This document shows, piece by piece, positions 36,177-44,988 of a DNA stretch of 64,000 nt (its first letter is position 1; each line of letters begins with the position of its first letter). Made by a program: the position numbers and the translations under genes. The notes under the pieces were generated by a model that did no database searches, was not told the DNA's origin, and saw only the letters and a program-made list of their open reading frames with translations. This DNA is from Bacteroidales bacterium (lineage in GTDB: Bacteria > Bacteroidota > Bacteroidia > Bacteroidales > JAIOZK01): positions 1-64,000 of the forward strand of contig JAIOZK010000014.1 in NCBI GenBank assembly GCA_021740625.1, read 5' to 3'.

Positions 36177-37397
36177 ATGAGGAGGTTCATTACGTTTGGC
36201 ATCTGCCTGTTTCTCATTACTTCCATAACAGCAACAGCAGGTGGTTACCAGGTCAGGCTGCAAGGCCAGAAACAAACCGGCATCGGTCTGATTGGTTCTC
36301 CCTTCAGCTATGATGCCAGCAGCATTTTTTACAATCCGGGGAGTTTATCCTTCCTGCAGAACAAATACAATTTTACTCTTGGAGCCAGTGGTATTTTGTC
36401 TAATCATATCTTTCGTATGAAAAATACTGATTATGAAGAAAGAACTGACAATCCGCTGAGCACTCCTTTTGGAATCTACGGTTCGGGCAAGATCACAGAT
36501 AAGATCAGCATCGGCGTGGGCGCATATACACCTTATGGTAGCAGCGCCAAATGGCCTGAAGAATGGGCCGGAAGATACCTGGTCCAGGACATCTCACTGA
36601 TGGCGGTTTTTATTCAACCCACAGTGTCTTACCAGATCACCGACAAAATTGGAATTGGAGCCGGCTTCATATACGCCACCGGCAATGTCAAATTAAACCG
36701 GGCAATTCCAGGTGTGAACAATGCTATTGCCGAACTCGACGGGAATACCAGCAGCATTGGTTTTAATGTAGGTATGTACTTCAAACCCAATGAAAAACTC
36801 AGCTTCGGAGTCAACTACAGGTCTAAAATTATCATGGAAGTGGAAGAGGGTGATGCTACTTTTAGAGACGTTCCCACGGCATTGCAAACCTCCATTCCTG
36901 CCGACAATACATTTGGAGCGGAGTTGCCCCTTCCGGCCAACCTGGATTTCGGACTTGCTTATGCATTTAACGACAAGCTAACACTGGCTGCAGAAGTTAA
37001 CTGGGTGATGTGGAATATTTATGATTCTTTGAAATTCACTTTCACCAAGAACCCTGAGGGTTTGAATTCCAGCAACCCACGTTTGTACGAGGATTCCTGG
37101 ATCACAAGGATCGGGGCAGAATATAAACTGAATGAAAAATTTACTTTCAGGGGCGGTATTTATTACGACCCATCCCCTACCAACAAAGATTACTTTACTC
37201 CTGAAACAGTCAGTTTGAACACCCTTGCATTTACCCTGGGCATGACCTATTCTCCAGTACCAAGACTTGACATCGACCTGTCATACCTTCAACTGCATGG
37301 CCTGGAGGCTGATAAGCAATATGAACCGGGAGGTTTTGCCGGAACTTATAAAACCCTGACAATGATACCCGGAATAGGTCTTAATTACAGTTTTTAA
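36177..37397 (+). CDS. OmpP1/FadL/TodX-family outer-membrane transporter
   Basis: 406 residues. Signal peptide (to ~residue 21, TATAGG), then the FadL N-terminal signature (GGYQVRLQGQKQTGIGLIGSPFSYDASSIFYNPG compares with the NPA-type hatch motif), many beta strands, and a C-terminal strand ending in Phe (IPGIGLNYSF). FadL-type barrels carry long-chain fatty acids or other hydrophobic molecules across the outer membrane. The next gene is an SGNH hydrolase lipoprotein 16 bases downstream, so the pair probably hydrolyses lipid esters and takes up the product. Confidence 0.88.
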   Translation: MRRFITFGICLFLITSITATAGGYQVRLQGQKQTGIGLIGSPFSYDASSIFYNPGSLSFLQNKYNFTLGASGILSNHIFRMKNTDYEERTDNPLSTPFGIYGSGKITDKISIGVGAYTPYGSSAKWPEEWAGRYLVQDISLMAVFIQPTVSYQITDKIGIGAGFIYATGNVKLNRAIPGVNNAIAELDGNTSSIGFNVGMYFKPNEKLSFGVNYRSKIIMEVEEGDATFRDVPTALQTSIPADNTFGAELPLPANLDFGLAYAFNDKLTLAAEVNWVMWNIYDSLKFTFTKNPEGLNSSNPRLYEDSWITRIGAEYKLNEKFTFRGGIYYDPSPTNKDYFTPETVSLNTLAFTLGMTYSPVPRLDIDLSYLQLHGLEADKQYEPGGFAGTYKTLTMIPGIGLNYSF

Positions 37398-37413
37398 CCA
37401 AAATATTTAAATC

Positions 37414-38820
37414 ATGAAATATAAAGGAATCATATATATATTAATCTTAACGGTACTGGTTTCCTGCGAACCCAACCTCAAGGAAGATTTTAATTATTCA
37501 AGCGGCAAAGCCGATCTCTCTTCTTATGTTGCCATCGGTAACTCACTTACCGCAGGTTTTGCTGACGCAGCCCTCTATACATCGGGACAGGAAAATTCAT
37601 TTCCTGCAATACTGGCTGGCCAATTTAAGCTGGTTGGCGGAGGAGATTTTAAACAACCCCTGATCAACACGGAGGAAGGTGTTGGTATTTCCTCAAATGG
37701 TGGAATCGTTACCTTGACTACCAAATACAAACTGGGATTGGTGGAAGACAAAGATTGTAGCGGACAGGGTACGGGAGAATACAGCCTGAAACCCGTATTT
37801 GTTGATCCTGATCCGGATCCGGGTACACTTTTTCAACAATTGTATGCTCCACCCCTAACACCCGGCCCTTATAATAATGTAGGTGTTCCCGGGGCCATGA
37901 TCCAGCATCTGTTATTCAATCAATACGGGAATAAAAACTCGCCCTTTTCAAATCCCTACTTTGTTCGATTTGCTTCCCACGATACCACAACGGTTATTGC
38001 TGATGCCATGCTGGCAAATCCTACTTTCTTCTCACTCTGGATCGGAAGCAACGATATTCTGGGTTCCGCCCTGGTAGGTTCGGATAACGGAGTAACCCCC
38101 ACAGAAATTTTTGCCGAAGCCTACGAACTGATCCTCGATAATATTTTTGCTGTCAATTCTGATCTACAGGGGATATTGATCAACATCCCGGAAATCCACA
38201 GCATCCCGTTTTTCACTACCATTAGCGCATCTTTGCCCTGGAATGGTCTTGTACTTGACGAAGAACAGGCACTGATGCTGACACAAATCTATGAGCAGCA
38301 CGGACATCCTGAGATCAGTTTCCAGGCGGGACCCAATGCATTTGTTGTATTTGATGCAGGGAGTAATAACTATTCCAGAACAGAAGAAGGGGATCTCTTT
38401 CTGCTAACACTGCCAACGGATAAAATTAAATGTGAGGGGCTTGGGTCAGCCAGTACAAGTACACTTTCACCCAATCCTATACCGGATATGTTTATCCTCG
38501 ACAAGGATGAACAAGCATCGATCAATGCTTCCATCCAGGCCTACAATAATACCATCAATACACTGGCGGCCCAGTACGATCTGCCGGTACTGGATGCTTT
38601 TTCCATTATGCAGGACTTTGAAAGCGGGATGGCTTTCGACGGGATCAGTTTCAGTACCAGGTTCATCGAAGGAGGACTCTTTTCACTGGATGCAATACAT
38701 CTGAACGCAAGGGGTAATGCCCTGCTGGCAAATTATATGATTGAAGCAATCAATGCGCATTATGAAGCCAATATACCACAGGTAATCGTTGGTAATTATC
38801 CCGGTATTGTATTTCCGTAA
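37414..38820 (+). CDS. SGNH/GDSL-type hydrolase lipoprotein
   Basis: 468 residues. Lipoprotein signal (MKYKGIIYILILTVLVSCEP, Cys18). SGNH blocks: block I is YVAIGNSLTAGFAD, where GNSL replaces GDSL and Ser is the nucleophile; the Gly block lies near NNVGVPGA; block III is IGSNDIL; block V DAIHLNARGN carries the Asp and His of the triad (DxxH). All catalytic elements are present, so esterase/lipase activity is likely. Anchored in the outer membrane and paired with FadL. A rho-independent terminator follows the stop codon and overlaps the rdgB promoter. Confidence 0.88.
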   Translation: MKYKGIIYILILTVLVSCEPNLKEDFNYSSGKADLSSYVAIGNSLTAGFADAALYTSGQENSFPAILAGQFKLVGGGDFKQPLINTEEGVGISSNGGIVTLTTKYKLGLVEDKDCSGQGTGEYSLKPVFVDPDPDPGTLFQQLYAPPLTPGPYNNVGVPGAMIQHLLFNQYGNKNSPFSNPYFVRFASHDTTTVIADAMLANPTFFSLWIGSNDILGSALVGSDNGVTPTEIFAEAYELILDNIFAVNSDLQGILINIPEIHSIPFFTTISASLPWNGLVLDEEQALMLTQIYEQHGHPEISFQAGPNAFVVFDAGSNNYSRTEEGDLFLLTLPTDKIKCEGLGSASTSTLSPNPIPDMFILDKDEQASINASIQAYNNTINTLAAQYDLPVLDAFSIMQDFESGMAFDGISFSTRFIEGGLFSLDAIHLNARGNALLANYMIEAINAHYEANIPQVIVGNYPGIVFP

Positions 38821-38842
38821 ATCAGAATTAACAAGATATAGA

Positions 38843-38875
38843 ACGGGTAGTTTTGTCAAACTATCCGTTTTTTTT
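38843..38875 (+). terminator. Rho-independent terminator overlapping the rdgB promoter
   Basis: An 11-bp stem ACGGGTAGTTT / AAACTATCCGT with one G-T pair (38843-38853 with 38858-38868), loop TGTC, then eight T (38868-38875). It ends the FadL/SGNH transcript. Its stem-loop junction contains the TTTG box and its T run touches the -7 box of the next promoter. Confidence 0.85.
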
Positions 38876-38882
38876 ATCTTGC
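38852..38882 (+). promoter_or_regulatory. rdgB promoter, giving a nearly leaderless transcript
   Basis: TTTG at 38852-38855, an ideal 19-base spacer, TATCTTGC at 38875-38882. The ATG follows at 38889, so transcription should begin at or within a few bases of the start codon. Confidence 0.55.
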
Positions 38883-38888
38883 ACAACT

Positions 38889-39467
38889 ATGGAAATTGTA
38901 TTTGCTACCAACAACGAACATAAATTAAAGGAAATCAGGGATATTCTCGGCAATTCAATCAATATACGCAGTTTAATGGATATTGATTGTTTTGAAGAAA
39001 TCCCCGAAGAACAGGATAGCCTGGAAGGAAATGCCCGGCAAAAAGCAGAGTTTGTATATAAAAAATTTGGCAAAAACTGCTTTGCAGATGATACCGGTTT
39101 GGAGGTGGATGCCCTTGATGGGAGACCTGGTGTTCATTCTGCCAGGTACGCAGGCCCCGAGCAGGATGCACAAAAGAATATCAACAAACTACTGGAAGAG
39201 ATGCAGGGTAAAACAAACAGACGCGCAAGATTTAAAACCGTGATCTCCCTTTTCCTGAATGATATGTATTATACTTTTGAAGGCTGCATAGAGGGCGAAA
39301 TTCAGAAAACTCCATCAGGATCGGATGGCTTTGGCTATGATCCGGTATTCAGGCCCATTGGATATGAACGTTCATTCGCACAAATGCCGCTAAAAGAAAA
39401 AAACAAGATCAGTCACCGTGCAGTTGCCACAAGCAAGCTGGCCATCTTCCTGAGCAAACAGGTATAA
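38889..39467 (+). CDS. rdgB: RdgB/HAM1-type non-canonical purine NTP pyrophosphatase
   Basis: 192 residues from the ATG at 38889 (MEIVFATNNEHKLKEIRDIL). Hydrolyses ITP, dITP and XTP to monophosphates and so keeps deaminated purines out of nucleic acids. Family motifs: TNNEHK, CFADDTGLEVDALDGRPGVHSARYAG, EGCIEGEI and GSDGFGYDPVF, and the C-terminal SHRAVA. The frame extends 12 codons further upstream, but that would place the start inside the terminator hairpin, so I chose 38889. A short heptamer array follows the stop codon. Confidence 0.95.
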   Translation: MEIVFATNNEHKLKEIRDILGNSINIRSLMDIDCFEEIPEEQDSLEGNARQKAEFVYKKFGKNCFADDTGLEVDALDGRPGVHSARYAGPEQDAQKNINKLLEEMQGKTNRRARFKTVISLFLNDMYYTFEGCIEGEIQKTPSGSDGFGYDPVFRPIGYERSFAQMPLKEKNKISHRAVATSKLAIFLSKQV

Positions 39468-39477
39468 AGCAGGGTAT

Positions 39478-39498
39478 CTGCCGAGTGCCGACAGCCAA
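39478..39498. repeat. Short heptamer array (STGCCGA), 3 units
   Basis: CTGCCGA, GTGCCGA, CAGCCAA, ten bases after the rdgB stop codon and just before the convergent ddl stop. Degenerate, but with the same 7-bp period as other arrays in the window. Confidence 0.5.
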
Positions 39499-39501
39499 CA
39501 T

Positions 39502-40503
39502 TTACTCCCGTCCACCTGCTTCTTTTCTGTAAAGCGCATCTTCTATGGCCATCTCAAACAATTCCCCCCTGGAAATCCCCATTTCTTCGGCCTCCTGTGG
39601 AACAATGCTTGCTTCGGATAATCCTGGTACCGTATTGGCCTCCAGGAAAAACATTCCCTTTTCATTAAAGATATAATCAAATCTCACGATGCCTTTGCAA
39701 TTGAGCTGGTTATACAAATAAGAAGACAGCATTTTACACTCCTTTTCGATTTCAGGAGCAACCCGGGCAGGTGTAATTTCATCGGCCATGCCTTTGGTAT
39801 ACTTTGCTTCATAATCGAAAAAGTCATTTTTACTGACAATCTCTGTCAAAGGCATTACGATCAATTGCTCTTTGTAGCGGATCACACCGCATGTGATCTC
39901 AGTCCCCTGAATATACTCCTCAGCCAGTATTTCATCATCCTCCCTGAAAGCGACCCTGATGGCTTCATCCAGTTCCTCATTCCGCATCACCCTGCTGATC
40001 CCCACACTTGAGCCACCCTTGTTGGGTTTTAAAAAACAGGGCACACCCAGTTCTTTGATAATTTTATTTTTAATATCATGATCTCCTTTCTGAAAATAAA
40101 GTGTATTGGCCTGCAAAATCCCGAATTGCTCAACCACGGCTTTTGAATATCTTTTATCGAATGTCAGTGCCGAAACGATCCAGTCGGAGGTTGAGTACGG
40201 AATATTCATCATTTCAAGGTATCCCTGCACTTTTCCGTCTTCTCCGGGCGTGCCGTGGATGGCTATAAAAACGCAATCGAAGCGTATTTTTTCATCATCG
40301 ATCAGCAGAGAAAAATCATTCTTATCGATGAAATACTTCTGATCATGTATTTCACAGAACCAGTTGCTGCCCTGGAAAATGATCAGATAGGCTTCATATT
40401 TTTCTTTGTCCAGTGAATTCTGTACAACATTTCCGCTGTTGATGGATACTTCATATTCCCCGGAATCTCCCCCGGCAAGGATGGCGATTTTTTTTCGGCT
40501 CAT
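39502..40503 (-). CDS. ddl: D-alanine--D-alanine ligase
   Basis: 333 residues. ATP-grasp enzyme that joins two D-Ala for peptidoglycan precursors. Visible motifs: N-terminal AILAGGDSGEYEVS (close to the usual GGxSxExxVS), IHGTPGEDGKVQGYLEMM (83-100), the Gly loop LKPNKGGSSVGISRV (~158-172), AEEYIQGTEITCGVI and the Mg-binding FLEANTVPGLSEAS. Length and motifs are normal. It is divergent from the PASTA-protein gene across 150 bases, a placement that fits cell-wall function for both. Confidence 0.95.
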   Translation of the reverse strand: MSRKKIAILAGGDSGEYEVSINSGNVVQNSLDKEKYEAYLIIFQGSNWFCEIHDQKYFIDKNDFSLLIDDEKIRFDCVFIAIHGTPGEDGKVQGYLEMMNIPYSTSDWIVSALTFDKRYSKAVVEQFGILQANTLYFQKGDHDIKNKIIKELGVPCFLKPNKGGSSVGISRVMRNEELDEAIRVAFREDDEILAEEYIQGTEITCGVIRYKEQLIVMPLTEIVSKNDFFDYEAKYTKGMADEITPARVAPEIEKECKMLSSYLYNQLNCKGIVRFDYIFNEKGMFFLEANTVPGLSEASIVPQEAEEMGISRGELFEMAIEDALYRKEAGGRE

Positions 40504-40653
40504 AAATTTTCAGCTATGTCAATTAGTAACGTATTCCTCGGGTTTTGATTATCTTTGCTTACAGCAAACAATAAAGGGCCGGAAACTCAGTTATAATGAT
40601 AATTTGCCGTAATTCCGGTATCTGCATGTAAGCCAAAGTAAAAGTACAAATAA

Positions 40654-41520
40654 ATGCGGTTTTTTCGATTTCTCAAAAAAAGGATGTTTTATATCAATCT
40701 CGGAATCGCGGTCATTATCACTGCCATCCTTTTCTTACTTGTTTTCTGGGTTTTGTCGATTTACACCCGGCATGGAGATACCATACTGGTCCCTGATTTC
40801 ACCGGTTCCACCCTGGAAGACATCAGAAATGAAAACCTACAGAAAGAGTTCAGCTTTATTGTAATGGACTCGGTCTATGACCCTGATGCAGAGAAAGGCA
40901 GCATCATACAGCAGGATCCTTTACCATATGCAAAAGTTAAAAAAGGCAGGAAGATTTATATTACCATTGTGGCAAAACTTCCCGAAAAAGTACCCATGCC
41001 TAACCTGGTCGATCTCAGCCTGCGGCAGGCCCTTGTTGAGCTAAAAACATCTGATCTGAAAGTCAATTATCTTAACTATGTATCACATTTTGCCGAAAAT
41101 GCAATCTTGGCCCAAATGTATCTCGGCGATACCATCAAACCGGGAACCCTGATCAAGGTAGGAACAAGAATAGATCTGGTTATCGGACGGGGTTTGTCGA
41201 ACAACAAAGTTCCTGTACCTTTCCTGATCGGGAAAAAGAAAAGCCGCGCCCATGACCTGATCTACAAAGGAACTTTCAACATCGGAAAAGAATACTATCT
41301 GGATGTTGAAGATACTTCCAGCGTAAGGGTTTATAAGCAAGAACCCGCCTGGGATTCTGACACTTTGTTACCCCATGGGGATTACATCAACATTTGGTAT
41401 CGTTCGGAACTGAATTTCGATTTTGATAAATATCTCGAGAGTTTGTTACCCGATACCACTGCAATGGATTCCACAACACTTGACCCATTGGAATTAAGAG
41501 AACTTCAAGAACAAGAATAA
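40654..41520 (+). CDS. PASTA-domain membrane protein without kinase domain
   Basis: 288 residues. A short cytoplasmic end, one membrane helix (~15-38, INLGIAVIITAILFLLVFWVL), then three PASTA domains: ~44-110 (ILVPDFTGSTLEDI), ~112-178 (VPMPNLVDLSLRQALVEL) and ~182-248 (VPVPFLIGKKKSRAHDLI), then an acidic tail. PASTA domains bind peptidoglycan stems or muropeptides and in Gram-positives sit on Ser/Thr kinases and penicillin-binding proteins; here neither is present. Next to ddl, a cell-wall sensing or anchoring role is plausible (inference). A candidate TATCTTTG box lies at 40550-40557 in the divergent spacer. Two bases separate it from the next gene. Confidence 0.88.
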   Translation: MRFFRFLKKRMFYINLGIAVIITAILFLLVFWVLSIYTRHGDTILVPDFTGSTLEDIRNENLQKEFSFIVMDSVYDPDAEKGSIIQQDPLPYAKVKKGRKIYITIVAKLPEKVPMPNLVDLSLRQALVELKTSDLKVNYLNYVSHFAENAILAQMYLGDTIKPGTLIKVGTRIDLVIGRGLSNNKVPVPFLIGKKKSRAHDLIYKGTFNIGKEYYLDVEDTSSVRVYKQEPAWDSDTLLPHGDYINIWYRSELNFDFDKYLESLLPDTTAMDSTTLDPLELRELQEQE

Positions 41521-41522
41521 GC

Positions 41523-43643
41523 ATGAAGAAATTAGCATATATTATTTTTCTGCTGGCATTTGCACATATTTCCTTTTCTCAGGAATATGTGGTCGGGCTG
41601 GGAGAGAATCCTGTCCTCAAAGAATACCTTAAAAAAGAAGCTGAAACAAGTCTTAAATCAAGCAAACTTGAAACCTGGACTCCTGTGGTACTTCCTTTTT
41701 TCGACGATTTCAAGAAATCGGGCCCCTATCCCGATACATCCCGCTGGCTCGATAATGAAGCATTTGTGAACAAAGATTTTGGTAAATTCTCAGCCAACCT
41801 GGGCGTGGCAACACTGGATGCCATTGATGCCAACGGTTACATTTATTCCAATGCCAGTGTTTTTCCCTTTCTAGCCGACCGTTTAACTTCCAGACCCATC
41901 CGGCTCGATTCGGTCTTCGAACCCATACCCGCTGCCATTACAACACAGGACTCGGTATATTTTAGTTTTTTCTATCAGCCCCAGGGTTACGGTGATCATC
42001 CCCAGGAACAGGATTCCCTGGTTTTGCAATTCGGCCATTACGGTGAAGATTCCGTATTTTATTCAATAGATTCCATTCAAGTTGCATTAAGTGATTACCT
42101 GATCAGTCCAAATGACACTGTCTTTCCGGGTGACACCCTTTACAGTCCCTGCGATTCAACCCTGGGTATGCCGGTTTTCGACACGCTGTATTATGATGAC
42201 TATGTAATGGTTCCCTGTGATTCAATCTATTATCCTGAAATTAACTGGAATGATGTGTGGAGCACCCAGGGCATGAAACTTGACAGTTTCCAGAAATACA
42301 ATGGGACTTATTCGAAGCAGGTGATCATCCCCATACTGGACAGTGCAAAGTATTACCGTCCCGATTTTTTCTTTCGCTTTTTCAACTATGCAAGCCTGGA
42401 TGAAACGGCATCTCTCAGGAGCAATTCTGATATGTGGAACATCGATTATGTATACCTGAACATTGGCAGATCGGCCGCAGATACCTTTTATCGCGACATC
42501 GGATTTGTGGAACGCTCACCTTCCATGATCAGGGATTATGAAATGATGCCTTACGATCAGTACCTCACAAATCCAACCAATTCCCTCAAAGATACCTTTC
42601 AGTTATACATCACAAATCTGGACGATAACACCTTTAATACCGTTTATGATTACAAATTGAGTAATGCTGACGGTACTTTCGAAAGGGAATACAATGGAGG
42701 AGTTTGCAATCTTCCGCCATTCACCCAGTCTTACGCATATCAAAATTGCAATGATTGCCCGCAGCATGCCTGTCCCCCCTGGAAATTTCTTTTTCCGCTG
42801 GATTATTCTAAAGAAAGTGAGGTTTTTAAAATTGAACATACCATCCTTGGCGACATAACATCCTCAGATACCATACGCGACACCATGACTTATTACCAGC
42901 GTTTCTATAATTTTTATGCCTATGATGACGGAGTTCCCGAATCAGGATACGGGGTATTTGGCAATGGCGCCAAGGTGGGGCTTCGTTATACACTCAACCG
43001 CCCCGACACCATGCATGGTGTTCAGATGTTCGTGAACAGGACACAGAACAATGCCAACGATATTTATTTTCACCTTGCCGTATGGCGCGATAACAATGGC
43101 ACTCCTGGAGAATTGATTTATATCAAAGAAAATATAAAACCTCAGTTTTCCCAGTCACTCAACCGGATTAGCTATTATGAATTTGATGAACCGGTTCCTG
43201 TAAACAACGTTTTCCACGTTGGATGGATACAGGATGAAAACAAATACCTCAATGTAGGCTTCGACCGTTTCAACAATGCCCGTGAACAACTGCACTATTA
43301 TGTGCCCGGAAGCGGATGGTTTGAATCCATTTATGAAGGAGCTCTCATGATCAGACCTGTGATGAGTGATAAATTTATCACTGCCCTGGATGAGAAACCT
43401 TCCACAGAATCATCACTGAGTATTTTCCCCAATCCGGTGAAAAGCGGCATCCTGAACATCAGAATCAGCGGAATGAATATTTCTTTCACTTACAAACTAT
43501 TTAATTCGTATGGACAGTTGATCAGGAGTGGCAGAGATGACAATAGAATACAAACTGCCAATCTTGCCAGTGGTATGTACCTCCTGCAAGTTAGACTTGA
43601 AAATGGTGAAGTTGTGACCAGGAAAATCATGATCGCGAGATAG
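41523..43643 (+). CDS. T9SS type A sorting-domain protein, function unknown
   Basis: 706 residues. Signal peptide (MKKLAYIIFLLAFAHISFSQ), an N-terminal region with LPFFDDFKKSGPYPDTSRWLD (a jelly-roll-like start common in Bacteroidota surface proteins), a Ser/Thr/Asp-rich middle with repeated DSVYFSF and DTV-type strands, a Cys-rich spot (CNDCPQHACPPW), and a T9SS type A tail (LSIFPNPVKSGILNIRI, then ASGMYLLQVRLENGE). No catalytic motif recognised. It sits between the PASTA and RluD genes, an arrangement I recall from other Bacteroidota. The TAG stop codon is part of an inverted repeat arm (43641-43653). Confidence 0.82.
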   Translation: MKKLAYIIFLLAFAHISFSQEYVVGLGENPVLKEYLKKEAETSLKSSKLETWTPVVLPFFDDFKKSGPYPDTSRWLDNEAFVNKDFGKFSANLGVATLDAIDANGYIYSNASVFPFLADRLTSRPIRLDSVFEPIPAAITTQDSVYFSFFYQPQGYGDHPQEQDSLVLQFGHYGEDSVFYSIDSIQVALSDYLISPNDTVFPGDTLYSPCDSTLGMPVFDTLYYDDYVMVPCDSIYYPEINWNDVWSTQGMKLDSFQKYNGTYSKQVIIPILDSAKYYRPDFFFRFFNYASLDETASLRSNSDMWNIDYVYLNIGRSAADTFYRDIGFVERSPSMIRDYEMMPYDQYLTNPTNSLKDTFQLYITNLDDNTFNTVYDYKLSNADGTFEREYNGGVCNLPPFTQSYAYQNCNDCPQHACPPWKFLFPLDYSKESEVFKIEHTILGDITSSDTIRDTMTYYQRFYNFYAYDDGVPESGYGVFGNGAKVGLRYTLNRPDTMHGVQMFVNRTQNNANDIYFHLAVWRDNNGTPGELIYIKENIKPQFSQSLNRISYYEFDEPVPVNNVFHVGWIQDENKYLNVGFDRFNNAREQLHYYVPGSGWFESIYEGALMIRPVMSDKFITALDEKPSTESSLSIFPNPVKSGILNIRISGMNISFTYKLFNSYGQLIRSGRDDNRIQTANLASGMYLLQVRLENGEVVTRKIMIAR

Positions 43644-43822
43644 AACACGGATGGCGCAGAAAATGAGGATTTTCAAGGAATTTTTTCAGGGCTATCATTT
43701 GCAATAATCTTACCGATCAAAAAGCATTCATATCAATCTAAAGGGTTTTTAATCAAGATACAAGCAATAGATATGATTTATTAACTGTGTTCATCTGCTT
43801 TTTCAACCTCATCCGCGTTCTA
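43641..43822. repeat. Intergenic element with imperfect 13-bp inverted ends
   Basis: TAGAACACGGATG at 43641-43653 and CATCCGCGTTCTA at 43810-43822 are inverted copies with one mismatch. They bracket about 156 bases of A/T-rich DNA with no ORF. The left arm includes the stop codon of the upstream gene. This looks like one copy of an intergenic repeat rather than an insertion sequence. Confidence 0.6.
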
Positions 43823-43863
43823 TCAGGCAGCTTCTTCCTATCTTTACACCAATAAATCAATCA

Positions 43864-44904
43864 ATGAACACGAATCCCAAGAAAGACGAAGAGTCTTCAG
43901 AGCTTTTTGAGCATTACCGCTTTGATGTGGATCCCGGACAAAAGCCCCTAAGGCTGGACAAGTTCCTGATGCTGCGCATTGAAAATGCCTCCAGGAACAA
44001 GATACAGAATGCCATCAAGGCCGGAAATGTGCTGGTGAATGATCAGGAAGCAAAATCAAGTTATAAGGTAAAACCCGGGGATATCATTACCATTGTTCTT
44101 GAGCATCCGCGCAGGGAGGTGGAAATTATTCCTCAGAATATCCCAATCAATGTTGTTTATGAAGACAAAGATATCATGCTGATCAACAAGGCACCTGATA
44201 TGGTGGTGCATCCCGGGCATGCCAATTATGAAGGAACATTGCTGAATGCCATTGCCTGGCACCTGGAGCATCACTCCAAAACACCCAATCCCGAAAGGCA
44301 GGCCTATCTGGTGCATCGCATTGATAAGGATACTACCGGGCTGCTGTTGGCCGCCAAAACGGAATTGGCACAATCAAAACTGGGATACCAGTTCTTTCAT
44401 CATACGGCAAAAAGAAAATACCAGGCACTTGTCTGGGGTGATTTCGAAGAAGATGAAGGAACCATAACAGGACATATAGGACGTGATCAGAAAGATAGAA
44501 GGCGAATGTCAGTATATGAAGACGGAAGTTATGGAAAAGAGGCTGTTACACATTACAGGGTATTGAAACGCTATGGATATGTAAGCCTTGTAGAATGCGA
44601 GCTGGAAACAGGGAGAACACATCAGATCAGGGCACACTTCAAACATATCAAACACCCCCTCTTCAATGATGCTGTTTATGGTGGTGATATCATCCTGAAA
44701 GGAACAACTTTCTCCAAATACAAGCAATTCATAGACAACTGCTTTCGTCTGCTTCCCAGGCAGGCCTTGCATGCCAAATCACTGGGTTTTGTTCATCCCA
44801 CGAGCAAAAAAGAGATGTATTTCGATTCTGAATTACCAGAAGATATGCAGGCGGTACTTAAAAAATGGGATACGTATACGAAGGACAGGTTATCAAAAGA
44901 ATAA
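43864..44904 (+). CDS. rluD: RluA-family pseudouridine synthase (RluD type)
   Basis: 346 residues. Isomerises uridines in 23S rRNA. N-terminal S4 RNA-binding domain (~25-85, RLDKFLMLRIENASRNKIQ), then the catalytic domain with VYEDKDIMLINKAPDMVVHP, the catalytic Asp154 in VHRIDKDTTGLLL, and VECELETGRTHQIRAHF. RluD acts on helix 69 in E. coli; the length, S4 domain and motifs suit RluD better than RluA or RluC, though site specificity is inferred. Confidence 0.9.
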   Translation: MNTNPKKDEESSELFEHYRFDVDPGQKPLRLDKFLMLRIENASRNKIQNAIKAGNVLVNDQEAKSSYKVKPGDIITIVLEHPRREVEIIPQNIPINVVYEDKDIMLINKAPDMVVHPGHANYEGTLLNAIAWHLEHHSKTPNPERQAYLVHRIDKDTTGLLLAAKTELAQSKLGYQFFHHTAKRKYQALVWGDFEEDEGTITGHIGRDQKDRRRMSVYEDGSYGKEAVTHYRVLKRYGYVSLVECELETGRTHQIRAHFKHIKHPLFNDAVYGGDIILKGTTFSKYKQFIDNCFRLLPRQALHAKSLGFVHPTSKKEMYFDSELPEDMQAVLKKWDTYTKDRLSKE

Positions 44905-44988
44905 AGCAGAATAAAATACAAAAGGGTTTTGCTGGGATTTGCTAACCACAAAACTTTCTCCATGGTGCAAATTCTAATTTAAAACAAC

